This document shows positions 25,877 through 34,039 of a DNA stretch of 64,000 bases, in pieces (the stretch's first letter is position 1; every line of letters begins with the position of its first letter). The stretch comes from Pediococcus acidilactici DSM 20284. Lineage in GTDB: Bacteria > Bacillota > Bacilli > Lactobacillales > Lactobacillaceae. The notes below the pieces were generated by a model that was not told the DNA's origin, made no database searches, and worked only from the letters and a program-made list of their open reading frames with translations. The translations under genes were made by a program, and so were the position numbers. Location: positions 1,291,660 to 1,355,659 of the forward strand of contig NZ_GL397067.1 in assembly GCF_000146325.1 (NCBI RefSeq), read 5' to 3'.

Positions 25877-27343
25877 TTATAAAATCGGCGACAAGAGCCG
25901 TGAAAAAGTTTGTTTGAACTTCAGCCAGCGTGATTGGCGGTTAAAGATACCCACCGTTTGCAAACTAGAATTTTCAATGTCGTTCAAGAATATTTCTTCT
26001 AATTGGTGAGCAATATTTTCGTCGTACATGAAGGCGTTAACTTCAAAATTAAGTTTAAAACTTCGAAAATCTAAATTTGCGGAGCCCACTGACGATACCT
26101 TTCCATCAACCACCATCGTTTTCGCGTGTAGGAAACCGTTATTGTAGTAATAAACCTTGATCCCCCACTTTGCGCATTGCCAAGCGTAGTACTGGGTCGC
26201 GCGGTACACAAAGACGTGGTCAGGTTTGCACGGCACCATAATGCGCACGTCAATTCCCGAATTTGCCGCCAATCGCAAGGCATCCAATACGCTATCATCC
26301 GGGATTAAGTATGGCGATTGAATCCAAATCGACTTCTTCGCCGCGTTAATCATCTTCAAGTAACCCATCTTAATCTTTTCAATGTCTGAATCCGGCCCGC
26401 TAGACACAATTTGTAAACTGGTATGCCCCTTAACCTCCGCAACGGGGAAGTAAACCGATCCTGGTTTAAATTCTTCACTTATCGGATGCACGCGGTCGGT
26501 AGCGTTCCAATCTAAAATAAAGCGAGATTGTAGACTATAAACTCCCGAACCGACAATTTTCAAATGGGTGTCCCGCCAGTAACCAAATTTTTCTTTACGT
26601 CCTAAATACTGGTCGCCAACGTTAAAGCCACCGACATAGCCGATTTTGCCGTCAATCACCACAATTTTGCGGTGATCTCTGAAGTTCAATCGAAAGTCGG
26701 TTAACGCCGAACGCGTTCCCAAAAAGGGAAAAGCCTGTCCGCCAAGCTCGTTTAACTTCTTAAAGAAACTCCGCTTGGTACCCATCGAACCCCACGAGTC
26801 CCAAAGCACCTTTACTTCCACGCCTTCTTTAGCCTTTTGTTCTAACAACTTTCGCAAATCATTTCCGATTTGGTCGTCATAAATTGTATAAAACTCAACG
26901 TGAATATGCTTTTGGGCTTTTTTAATTTCCGCAAACATGTCCTCAAATAACGCGTGTCCGTCAGTAATGATTTTGACGTTATTACGGCGCGTCAAAAACG
27001 CGTAATCCGTCCGTGAAAAGAACTGTACCATTCCTGCTGACTCTTTAACCACTTGATCAGCAGCTGTTAAAGTCGTTTCCTTTAACTCCTTACGTTGATG
27101 TTCCATAATTTGGTCTAATTCCAAGCGTGTTTTGCTTTTTAACGGAAATAATTTATTTTCCGGCAGCTTGCGACCGACAAAGGCGTAAATAACGAATCCA
27201 AATAATGGCAAAAAACATAGTACCAATAGCCAGGCCCAAGTCGCGGCAATATCCCGACGTTGTCTAAAAACCGTATATAAAGCTCCCGCCACGTTTAGTA
27301 TTAAAATCCCATCAACAATCCATTTTAAAATCTGCAATGCCAT
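25877..27343 (-). CDS. cls: cardiolipin synthase
   Basis: The 488-residue protein has two N-terminal membrane helices and two phospholipase-D HKD motifs: HRKIVVIDGKIGYVGGFNVGD (about residue 225, shown as H-x-K-x4-D) and HAKTMVVDGKVSSVGSANLD (about 405). It condenses two phosphatidylglycerols to cardiolipin at the membrane. Length and order match bacterial ClsA-type enzymes. It is monocistronic and is followed by the T-box-nhaC unit on the same strand. Confidence 0.95.
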   Translation of the reverse strand: MALQILKWIVDGILILNVAGALYTVFRQRRDIAATWAWLLVLCFLPLFGFVIYAFVGRKLPENKLFPLKSKTRLELDQIMEHQRKELKETTLTAADQVVKESAGMVQFFSRTDYAFLTRRNNVKIITDGHALFEDMFAEIKKAQKHIHVEFYTIYDDQIGNDLRKLLEQKAKEGVEVKVLWDSWGSMGTKRSFFKKLNELGGQAFPFLGTRSALTDFRLNFRDHRKIVVIDGKIGYVGGFNVGDQYLGRKEKFGYWRDTHLKIVGSGVYSLQSRFILDWNATDRVHPISEEFKPGSVYFPVAEVKGHTSLQIVSSGPDSDIEKIKMGYLKMINAAKKSIWIQSPYLIPDDSVLDALRLAANSGIDVRIMVPCKPDHVFVYRATQYYAWQCAKWGIKVYYYNNGFLHAKTMVVDGKVSSVGSANLDFRSFKLNFEVNAFMYDENIAHQLEEIFLNDIENSSLQTVGIFNRQSRWLKFKQTFSRLLSPIL

Positions 27344-27475
27344 CCCCCCATATTAATCCTATGCCTTATCATACTATCTCCTTTGGAAAATAAAAGTGAT
27401 TTTTTATATTACCCCATTGATTATTTCATATGTAATCAAATATCCGACAAAATGTAATCTCGTAGCAATCAAAAA

Positions 27476-27507
27476 TTCACAATTTCTTCACATTTTACTT
27501 CTATAGT
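27476..27507 (+). promoter_or_regulatory. direct-repeat activator site and -10 for candidate small RNA
   Basis: TTCACA occurs at 27476-27481 and 27487-27492, an 11-bp period like PhoP boxes. TATAGT (27502-27507) can serve as -10. The base at the expected -35 is poor, which suggests activator dependence. Confidence 0.4.
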
Positions 27508-27512
27508 ACTAA

Positions 27513-27616
27513 GCATAGATAACTTTTTCATTTACTCCCCCCATAAGGTGAATGAAGGGTCTCAAGACCAGTTACTTATTACCTGTATGCGTCTCCTTAG
27601 TGAGACGCTTTTTTTG
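27513..27616 (+). ncRNA. candidate small regulatory RNA with C-rich loop
   Basis: Three hairpins follow the -10. H1 is TTCATTTAC / GTGAATGAA (27527-27535, 27548-27556) with loop TCCCCCCATAAG. H2 is GGTCT-CA-AGACC (27558-27569). H3 is GCGTCTC / GAGACGC (27589-27608) with seven T, an intrinsic terminator. No open frame with a binding site is present, and the next gene downstream is on the other strand, so this is not a leader. A six-C loop could pair with Shine-Dalgarno sequences, as in known Firmicute sRNAs. The transcript has not been shown. Confidence 0.5.
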
Positions 27617-27621
27617 TGTTT

Positions 27622-27679
27622 AAAAAACAGGCAGACCAAATTTTGCGTAGTTCTCTAGCAACTGGTCTGCCTATTTTTA
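27622..27679 (-). terminator. terminator of the HIT-family gene (bidirectional)
   Basis: CAGGCAGACCA and TGGTCTGCCTA form a strong stem with T-rich runs on both sides. Confidence 0.8.
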
Positions 27680-27704
27680 TTTATACTGATTAATCTTTTG
27701 GCAG

Positions 27705-28103
27705 TTAATCCATTCCTTTAAATTGGGGGCGTTTATTAGGAATTAAATACTGCGCTGGTACCGGCTTACGCTGCGGATCTTCGCTCCAATACCGGGGGAT
27801 TAAATGAATATGACAATGAAAAACACTTTGTCCCGCGGCCGCTCCGGAATTAATAGTCACGTTGTAGCCGTCCGGGTGGTATTTCTCATCTAGAATCGCT
27901 TTGTTTTGTTCAATTAAATCCCAGATGGCCTTCCGCTCTTCGGCAGTGACATCCCAAATTTGACGGACGTGCCGTTTTGGAATGATCAACGTGTGGCCCT
28001 TACTTACTGGGTAAAAATCCAGAAAGGAAGCAGCCAGTTCATTTTCCACAATGTAATCTGCCTCCGTTTTTTGGCAAAATACACAGTTTGGGTCGGTTTT
28101 CAT
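27705..28103 (-). CDS. hit: HIT-family hydrolase (Hit-like nucleotide-binding protein)
   Basis: From ATG 28103 the protein is 132 residues (MKTDPNCVFCQ). It has the paired cysteines CVFC at the N-terminus and the histidine triad QSVFHCHIHLIPRY, the active site of HINT-type purine nucleotide phosphoramidases and hydrolases. GFYP-like FYPVSKGHTLIIPKRHV is also typical. The five residues before this Met lack support; AGGGACC precedes it. The gene ends at a bidirectional terminator. The physiological nucleotide is not known. Confidence 0.9.
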   Translation of the reverse strand: MKTDPNCVFCQKTEADYIVENELAASFLDFYPVSKGHTLIIPKRHVRQIWDVTAEERKAIWDLIEQNKAILDEKYHPDGYNVTINSGAAAGQSVFHCHIHLIPRYWSEDPQRKPVPAQYLIPNKRPQFKGMD

Positions 28104-28133
28104 ATGCGGTCCCTCCATTCAGTCCCATTGTAC

Positions 28134-28171
28134 ACAAAAAGCAGGTTAAAAGGGGACTTTCAACCTGCTTT
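28134..28171 (-). terminator. terminator of lepB
   Basis: AAAGCAGGTT and AACCTGCTTT pair four bases after the lepB stop, with TTTTTG following on the minus strand. Confidence 0.8.
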
Positions 28172-28174
28172 AAG

Positions 28175-28753
28175 TTATTCAACAGCTAAATCGTTGATAT
28201 TCTTTTTCGCTTTTTCATCATGACTCCAGAACGGCACCTTCACGACGCCCATCACCTTCGACTTCTTTACAAATCCCCAATAACGGCTGTCGTTAGAAAC
28301 GCTACGGTGGTCACCTAAAACAAAGTAGGAATCCTTTGGAACCTTTACCGGATTCTTTGCCCAACCATATTTATTAGCAATCGAGCTGAGCGTCCAATTT
28401 CCCGTTCCGGTTGTGCGTTGTTCCTCGTCAATAAACTTTTGCGGAACTTCTTTATCATTTACGTAAAGCTTACCGTCTTTATAACTGATCGTGTCGCCTG
28501 GAACCCCAATCACCCGCTTCACGTAATCAACTGGTTGAGTAGCCGCCGGATCCTCTCCGTGGGCGTCAAACACAATTACGCTCATGCGTTTAATTTTGGC
28601 TTGTTTCCAAACTAGCACCCGTTCGCTATCCTGTAAGTTAGGTTGCATTGACGAACCGTCAACCTTTACGATTTGGAACAAGTAAGTTTTAACAAGAAAA
28701 GCAATTAATAAACCAACTACGATCGGTAAAACCCAATCCCTTAAAAACCTCAT
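28175..28753 (-). CDS. lepB: signal peptidase I
   Basis: The 192-residue protein has one N-terminal membrane helix (VLPIVVGLLIAFLVKTYLF) and the type I signal peptidase boxes: VDGSSMQPNL with the catalytic Ser (about residue 36), DYVKRVIGVPGD with the catalytic Lys (about 78), and YFVLGDHRSVSNDSRYWG. The catalytic domain faces outside and cleaves Sec signal peptides. GGAGG precedes the ATG. It is monocistronic, with its own terminator. Confidence 0.95.
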   Translation of the reverse strand: MRFLRDWVLPIVVGLLIAFLVKTYLFQIVKVDGSSMQPNLQDSERVLVWKQAKIKRMSVIVFDAHGEDPAATQPVDYVKRVIGVPGDTISYKDGKLYVNDKEVPQKFIDEEQRTTGTGNWTLSSIANKYGWAKNPVKVPKDSYFVLGDHRSVSNDSRYWGFVKKSKVMGVVKVPFWSHDEKAKKNINDLAVE

Positions 28754-28907
28754 TAACTCTCCTCCAGACTATCTCATACGACTTAATAATTTTAATTGTA
28801 GCCCAAAGTATCCTGGTTGTCTTAAGATTTTTAGTTTTGAAACCAAATTTTGATATTTCTATATCTTTTTGAAATATAACTGTTATATTCGGGTATTTTT
28901 AACTTAA

Positions 28908-28951
28908 ATTGAAGTTCAGAATTTGCTTAAACAGTTAAATCTGAACTTCAA
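28908..28951. terminator. inverted pair of TGAA[C/G]TTCA words between PTS IIC and lepB
   Basis: TTGAAGTTCAGA (28908-28919) and TCTGAACTTCAA (28940-28951) are perfect inverted copies that form a 12-bp stem around a 20-nt loop at the very 3' end of the IIC gene. No long T-run follows. It may act as a weak terminator, or simply be a paired form of the over-represented word. Confidence 0.45.
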
Positions 28952-30265
28952 TCACACTTCGTCAAAGTCAATGTCTAAGTCCTGCCCTAACGCGATATCC
29001 TCTTCCTTTAGGTACTGGTGATCCAGCATTTTCACGAATGGGTAATAGATAATAATCCCTAAAATAATCTCCACTAGTTGTAGTAGGGACCCGGTCCAGC
29101 TTCCGGTAGCGAGCCAGCCCGAAATAATTGGCGGTGTCGTCCATGGCAGTAAAACCCCGTTAGTCCGTGGCACCCATCCGAGGGTGAATACCACTCCCGA
29201 GATGAAGGTGTTCAATACCGGCACGATGATAAATGGAATTGCGATAATCGGATTTAAAACTACTGGCAGACCAAAAATAATCGGTTCGTTAATTCCAAAC
29301 ACTCCTGGTAGAATCGCCAATTTGCCTAACTCCCGAATCCGTTTAGAACGGCAAACCGCAAACATAACGATCAAAAGCGACAAGGTGCTTCCGCCGCCTC
29401 CGTAGGTCGTAAAAATATCAATAAAGGGTTGCGTATAAATGTGTGGGAGCGGAAGGTGGTTTTGGAAAGCCTTCAAGTTGTCCTGGGTAAGGACAAAGAA
29501 AATCGGTGACCAAACCGAATTAGTAATGGTTGGTCCGTTAATCCCAAACACCCAAAGCAAACTCGCTAAGAAGTTGTATAGCAATACTGATGGCAACGAG
29601 TTTCCTACGTGCTTAAGCGGTGCTTGTAACAAGGTATAAATAAAATTATATGCGGTATCGAAACTAGAAATACTAAAGCCGATCCGAATTAAGAAAAATA
29701 GCAAAATTACTAACGCACTCGGAATTAACGCATCAAACGATTGACTTACTGCTGGTGGAACACCCTCAGGCATTTTAATTGTCCAGTGGTGCTTCACGGC
29801 AAACCGGTAAACTTCCACACTGACAATTGAAATGAAAATCCCTAGGAAAATTCCGTTAGGTCCTACGTACATGGTTTGTACCGCGCTTACCGCCGTTTTA
29901 CCAACCGTAAACGAAGTCGGGGTCAAAATGAGGAATGAAACTAAGGCAACTACCGCAGAATGGATGGCCTCGAGCCCCCGGTTCTTTCCATAAGCGTAAC
30001 CAATGCCCATACAGGATAAAATTCCGGTGAAACTAAATACCGAATTGGAAACCGCACTAAACCATTCCGTCCAGTGTCCGCCTAAAATCCCTGTCCAAAA
30101 ACTTTCCCAGCCTGGAATGGGAAAGTTGCCGATTAGCAGGAAAATGGAGGTAACGATGATTAATGGCGTGATGATTAAGAATCCATCCCGCAAAGACTTT
30201 AAAACCACGTTGTTTCCCAACTTAGATGCTAACGGCATTAATACTTGTTCAAATTTCTTCTGCAT
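28952..30265 (-). CDS. PTS lactose/cellobiose-family IIC permease (orphan)
   Basis: From ATG 30265 (MQKKFEQVLMPLASKLGNN) the protein is 437 residues with about ten membrane segments. FGINEPIIFGLPVVLNP and PWTTPPIISGWLATGSW are EIIC-Cel signatures. GGGGG lies ten bases upstream. No IIA or IIB gene is in this operon, so it must borrow partners, perhaps those at 347-3367. It is the last gene of the GntR-M20-glycosylasparaginase-GrdB-like cluster, which suggests an amino-acid-linked sugar as substrate; that is inference. Confidence 0.88.
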   Translation of the reverse strand: MQKKFEQVLMPLASKLGNNVVLKSLRDGFLIITPLIIVTSIFLLIGNFPIPGWESFWTGILGGHWTEWFSAVSNSVFSFTGILSCMGIGYAYGKNRGLEAIHSAVVALVSFLILTPTSFTVGKTAVSAVQTMYVGPNGIFLGIFISIVSVEVYRFAVKHHWTIKMPEGVPPAVSQSFDALIPSALVILLFFLIRIGFSISSFDTAYNFIYTLLQAPLKHVGNSLPSVLLYNFLASLLWVFGINGPTITNSVWSPIFFVLTQDNLKAFQNHLPLPHIYTQPFIDIFTTYGGGGSTLSLLIVMFAVCRSKRIRELGKLAILPGVFGINEPIIFGLPVVLNPIIAIPFIIVPVLNTFISGVVFTLGWVPRTNGVLLPWTTPPIISGWLATGSWTGSLLQLVEIILGIIIYYPFVKMLDHQYLKEEDIALGQDLDIDFDEV

Positions 30266-30293
30266 ATCTTCCAAGCCCCCTTTGCTTTTAAAT

Positions 30294-30818
30294 TTAGTAA
30301 CAGTACTGGTTCTTAAAGGCGGTTAAATCTTCACGATTAGCCGCCAGTACGCACCCTTCTACAAGGTGATCAATTGCTACCGACAATCCCGTACCACCCT
30401 TTTTAGGCATTTTCACGATTAGCAAGTGATCCTTATACTGCTCAATAATGGCCGCGTTCTTTTCCAATGCCGTCGCTTGTAGTGCGGGAATTGTAGTATC
30501 CTTTTGAAACGCCGCGGTCAATTCGCAAGCCATTTGCGAAAATTCTGGGTAATCGTAAGTCGGTCCAATTATAACCACATCGGCGGCCATCTTAGCGGCC
30601 ATTTTGGTGAACTTTTCCTGAACTAGTTCCGGATGTTCCCGGTAATAATCCGTTCCACAATAGAAAGTACCGATGACTTCTCCGTCTACCTTTGCCAAAG
30701 CTTTCGCGGTGGTTTCTGCGCTTCCCAACGCAACTTTTTTGCCGCCTAATGGGGTGTCAGCGCGTTCCTTACCACCTAGTCCCGCTTGAATTTGGTCTAA
30801 AATAATGATGACTTTCAA
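30294..30818 (-). CDS. GrdB-like N-terminal-domain protein (glycine/betaine reductase B family)
   Basis: The 174-residue protein resembles the N-terminal half of GrdB-type reductase subunits: GGKERAD matches the GGEEKAD block, EVIGTFYCGTDYY matches the ATVICGDxYF block, and DVVIIGPTYDYPEFSQMACEL matches the IAGPAFNAGRYGxACxxI block (given as patterns). The C-terminal half with the catalytic selenocysteine is absent, so it cannot be a normal selenoprotein reductase. It lies 18 bp after the glycosylasparaginase gene and 28 bp before IIC, with AGGAGGG upstream. Role unknown; a substrate-binding or accessory enzyme function is possible. Confidence 0.65.
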   Translation of the reverse strand: MKVIIILDQIQAGLGGKERADTPLGGKKVALGSAETTAKALAKVDGEVIGTFYCGTDYYREHPELVQEKFTKMAAKMAADVVIIGPTYDYPEFSQMACELTAAFQKDTTIPALQATALEKNAAIIEQYKDHLLIVKMPKKGGTGLSVAIDHLVEGCVLAANREDLTAFKNQYCY

Positions 30819-30836
30819 AAAATCCCCTCCTTTGAT

Positions 30837-31793
30837 TTATTTAATGGGTGCCTTAATTCGTTTTTCATAAGCGTCCAACCATTCCTGCGTAATGGGTTCA
30901 ATCCGGGTCGTTTGGTTTTCGGCAGGGTGGGCAATTAGAATTTGGGGCGCACTAGTTGCCGTAGCTACGCTGAAGGTAAATTCGACGTTGGTAGCTACTC
31001 CCCACTCGCCGTTCTTATTCAACGCAACTAATGAGAATTCACCCGCCTTGCCATAACGGCGCTTTAGTTTTTCAACGAACGGGTACACCGCGTGATCACA
31101 GGCGTCCTGTGGCGTTTCGCCTTCTGCCATTCGTCGAACGATTTCATAGGATATGCATCCCTTCATGATGTCTTCACCCAATCCAGTTGCTGCAGCACCA
31201 CCGATTTCACTGTCAACGTAAAAACCGGACCCCGAAAGCGGTGAATCGCCAACCCGTCCCGCTTTTTTCATAAATAACCCGGACGTGGAAGTGGCTGCCG
31301 CCATGGAACCACTTTGCGCAAGCGTGAGGGCGCCAATCGTATCGTGCCCGTCGTATGGGCTAATTTGGGCCTCTTGAATTTCCTTTAAACGTTTTTGCCA
31401 ACGAAGCTTCGCCCGGTCGGTCAGCATGTTACGCATTTCAAACCCGTTCACCAATGCATACTTTGTGGCGCCCTCACCGACCCGAAAGCTATTGAAGTGT
31501 TCGTGACTTAGTTGCCGAGCCACCGAAACCGCGTGGAGGACGTGGCGAATGCCTCCTACCGCGCCCTGAGCGAGGGTGTCGCCATCCATAAAGGCGGCGT
31601 CCATTTCGACCACTCCTTCTTCGTTTGGCAACCCGCCGTAGCCCACCGATTTATAGTAGGGATATTCTTCGACTACGTTGATTAAACTTTCAACGGCATC
31701 TCCCGCACTTGCATTTTCTTTCAGCATTTCACTGGCTTTCAAAACTCCGTCGTGTGCCATTCGCCAGGTGGCAATCGTTGCCCAATTTGTCAT
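30837..31793 (-). CDS. glycosylasparaginase-type Ntn hydrolase (N4-GlcNAc-asparaginase family)
   Basis: The 318-residue protein closely follows human AGA: GSALDAVE-like GDAVESLINVVEE, MDAAFMDGDTLAQGAVG, then GHDTIGALTL, where self-cleavage before the Thr (about residue 151) makes the nucleophile. KAGRVGDSPLSGSGFYVD supplies the Arg and Asp that bind the amino acid, and AAATGLGEDIMK the oxyanion Thr-Gly. AGA cleaves GlcNAc-Asn to aspartate plus aminosugar. Its ATG overlaps the dipeptidase stop (ATGA). A cytosolic form with no signal peptide is predicted. Other beta-aspartyl substrates remain possible. Confidence 0.85.
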   Translation of the reverse strand: MTNWATIATWRMAHDGVLKASEMLKENASAGDAVESLINVVEEYPYYKSVGYGGLPNEEGVVEMDAAFMDGDTLAQGAVGGIRHVLHAVSVARQLSHEHFNSFRVGEGATKYALVNGFEMRNMLTDRAKLRWQKRLKEIQEAQISPYDGHDTIGALTLAQSGSMAAATSTSGLFMKKAGRVGDSPLSGSGFYVDSEIGGAAATGLGEDIMKGCISYEIVRRMAEGETPQDACDHAVYPFVEKLKRRYGKAGEFSLVALNKNGEWGVATNVEFTFSVATATSAPQILIAHPAENQTTRIEPITQEWLDAYEKRIKAPIK

Positions 31794-33115
31794 TTCTTTT
31801 CCTCCATTTTTGCTAAACCTACCATGGCATTCATGTAAATCTCCATGTTTAACTTCAAATCATGATTGGTCATCCACTCGTCTTGTTTATGTGCAATCCC
31901 TTTTTGCCCGGGGAACGATGGCCCAAAAGCAATAATGTTAGGTACCGCCCGGGCGTAGGTCGCTCCCGTCGTGGTTACGGGAGTTCCATCTTGCCCGGTA
32001 ACCATTGCGTAAACTGCCGATAGTTGTTTTATCCGCGGATCATTTTTATCATGCATAGTTCCGGGTATCCGCCGAACTACCCGAAGCTCACTTCCCGGAA
32101 GAATCGCTTTTTTAAGTCCCGCGGTAACCTGTTCTTCGGTAACGGTCACCGGATAACGGATCGCAATACTTAACTTCAAGCCACCTTCAACTTTTTGGAG
32201 GAGGTAGGGCGTGACCATCAATTTGCCACTATCTTCGTCTTGAAAATCTATCCCTAGCCCCTCGCCAAAGTAACGTTGGTCAAAACTATCGAGAAGCCAA
32301 TCAAAGTAAGTAACCAGTTCGGGGGCTAGTTCAGCCCGCTTCTTGATCGCCTTGGCTAGGAGCATGATGGCGTTCACCCCCAGCTCTGGAGCGTTAGAAG
32401 GGCTGCGTTTCCCCTGAACTTCAATCAATTGATTTTGAACTTCAATTGTAAGTTGGTCGGGGACGTGATCTTTAGCTTGGTCACCCGTGATGGTCGAAAT
32501 TTGCTGTAATGCTGCCAACTTAATTTGGGTATCGATTTCATAATTAACAATTCCACGCTCCCCATAGACTGCTGGAAATTTACAATCAGGAGTAAATCCA
32601 AATTCGGGTGCTGGTTGTTCCTTTAGATAAAGGGGGATGTCCGCACTCCCGCTTTCCTCATCGCTACCAAAAATGATTCGCAAGGTTTTCCGGGGATAAA
32701 ATCCGCGTTCTTTAAGTAAATGCATCCCAAACAGCACCGCCATGATGGGCCCTTTATTATCTAAGACACCCCGGCCATACAAGGTGTCCTCCCGAATATT
32801 TAACTTAAAGGGATCGCTCTGCCAACCTTCACCAGCTGCGACCACATCCAGGTGGCCAACGATTACTATGTAGTCGCTTGTGTCGGGACCCCACTGTGCT
32901 ACCGCAACGGCATCATTGACAATGCTTGTTTTAAACCCGTACTGGTCAGCTAACTTCACGGCCACAGTTAATACTTGGCGAGGACCTTTCCCAAAGGGTG
33001 CGTGAAGTTCAGCTGGCCCACGGACACTTTGAACTTCAATCACCTTTGCTAAATCACGTAAAAATTCATCGTAATGTGCTTCAATCAGTGCTTTAAACTC
33101 TTGGTTAACCACCAT
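31790..33115 (-). CDS. M20 family metallopeptidase (PepV/Sapep-like dipeptidase)
   Basis: The 441-residue protein has the M20 metal ligands: VIVGHLDVVAAGEGW (His, Asp), LYGRGVLDNKGP (bridging Asp), IFGSDEESGSADIP (catalytic Glu-Glu), and a late His in GIAHKQDEWM. The insert between them is the lid domain of PepV-like dipeptidases. It probably releases amino acids from dipeptides, perhaps Asn- or Asp-linked ones supplied by the neighbouring enzymes. Its ATG shares a base with the regulator's stop (TAATG), so translation is coupled. Confidence 0.87.
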   Translation of the reverse strand: MVVNQEFKALIEAHYDEFLRDLAKVIEVQSVRGPAELHAPFGKGPRQVLTVAVKLADQYGFKTSIVNDAVAVAQWGPDTSDYIVIVGHLDVVAAGEGWQSDPFKLNIREDTLYGRGVLDNKGPIMAVLFGMHLLKERGFYPRKTLRIIFGSDEESGSADIPLYLKEQPAPEFGFTPDCKFPAVYGERGIVNYEIDTQIKLAALQQISTITGDQAKDHVPDQLTIEVQNQLIEVQGKRSPSNAPELGVNAIMLLAKAIKKRAELAPELVTYFDWLLDSFDQRYFGEGLGIDFQDEDSGKLMVTPYLLQKVEGGLKLSIAIRYPVTVTEEQVTAGLKKAILPGSELRVVRRIPGTMHDKNDPRIKQLSAVYAMVTGQDGTPVTTTGATYARAVPNIIAFGPSFPGQKGIAHKQDEWMTNHDLKLNMEIYMNAMVGLAKMEEKK

Positions 33116-33858
33116 TATTTTCCTCCTTGTTCCAAACGAGTCAGGGTCGTTTTAAAGGTGTACTTATCGGCCCGGTAATAAGACGTGTCGTAGAAAATTG
33201 GTTGCCCATCTGCCGTGTAGGTAAGCGAGTGAACGCATAGAATGGGATCTCCCTCCTGAACATGCAGTAACTTCGCTAGCTTTTCGTCGACCTTAATGGC
33301 TTCGATTTCTTGGTTGGAATAGGCAATTTCAACCGTTTCTGCCAAGATCTGAAACAATGAATGTTTAAAATCGTTTTTTTGATGGTTGGCTACGTACTTA
33401 TGTAAAATTACGATATCTTCGATAGTCATCGGATCATCATCCCAAAAACGTCGGCGCACTAGTTCATCAACTTCAGGTTGCGGATTATTACGTAAGTTTA
33501 ATTTTTCTTCCACCCGCTGGTCTGGTTGAATCAACGGTTGGTAATCAAGGACCTGCGTTCGACTTTGTTTGCCATAAGTTTCGGCAGCTTCCGTAAAGCT
33601 TTGTAGACCCATCCGGCCGCTTTCAACCTTATTGGACGAATTCGTCGACATAATGTAAGTTCCCTTTCCAGGATCCTTCACCAAAATTTTGGCGGTCACC
33701 AGCCGTTCAATTGCCTTCCGCACCGTCAGTCGGCTCACCCCGTATTCGTCGGCAAGTTGATATTCTGAAGGTAACCGCTGCATATTAGAATAAATTCCCT
33801 GCTGAATCCGTTCCACAAGGCTTTGCGCTACTTTTTCAAACTTTGTTTTTGGCATTCT
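33115..33858 (-). CDS. GntR/HutC-family transcriptional regulator
   Basis: The 247-residue protein from ATG 33858 (MPKTKFEKVAQSLVERI) has a GntR winged helix (YQLADEYGVSRLTVRKAIERLV, about residues 30-52) and a UTRA effector domain with ELVRRRFWDDDPMTIEDIVI and PIFYDTSYYRADKYTF. GAGGAG lies eight bases upstream of this ATG. UTRA regulators often sense sugar phosphates such as GlcNAc-6P, but the ligand here is not known. It is first in the operon and likely binds the GGTATA sites in its own promoter. Confidence 0.88.
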   Translation of the reverse strand, partial: RMPKTKFEKVAQSLVERIQQGIYSNMQRLPSEYQLADEYGVSRLTVRKAIERLVTAKILVKDPGKGTYIMSTNSSNKVESGRMGLQSFTEAAETYGKQSRTQVLDYQPLIQPDQRVEEKLNLRNNPQPEVDELVRRRFWDDDPMTIEDIVILHKYVANHQKNDFKHSLFQILAETVEIAYSNQEIEAIKVDEKLAKLLHVQEGDPILCVHSLTYTADGQPIFYDTSYYRADKYTFKTTLTRLEQGGK

Positions 33859-33894
33859 TTTGCTCCTCATCGCAAATCATCCGTTTTGATTTAC

Positions 33895-33951
33895 GGTATA
33901 TACTACATTGTGTTTATCATATTTGCAAGCGCTTTCTGAAAATTGGTATAT
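33895..33951 (-). promoter_or_regulatory. promoter of the GntR-glycosylasparaginase operon with cre and GntR half sites
   Basis: On the minus strand TTGCAA (33928-33923) and TAGTAT (33905-33900) are 17 bp apart. The cre TGCAAGCGCTTTCT (33924-33937) covers the -35. GGTATATAC (33895-33903) covers the -10 and GGTATAT recurs at 33945-33951, like half sites of HutC-type regulators. Confidence 0.7.
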
Positions 33952-33983
33952 TTATTTCCTGTATTATTTTTCATTCTCCACAC

Positions 33984-34033
33984 AAAAAAACGGCTTACTT
34001 AACCATTAAATTTCTTCATTGGTTAAGAAGCCG
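33984..34033 (-). terminator. terminator after peroxide-stress yaaA
   Basis: CGGCTTCTTAACCAA pairs with TGGTTAAGTAAGCCG on the minus strand, followed by seven T, just after the yaaA stop. Confidence 0.85.
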
Positions 34034-34039
34034 TGGAAC

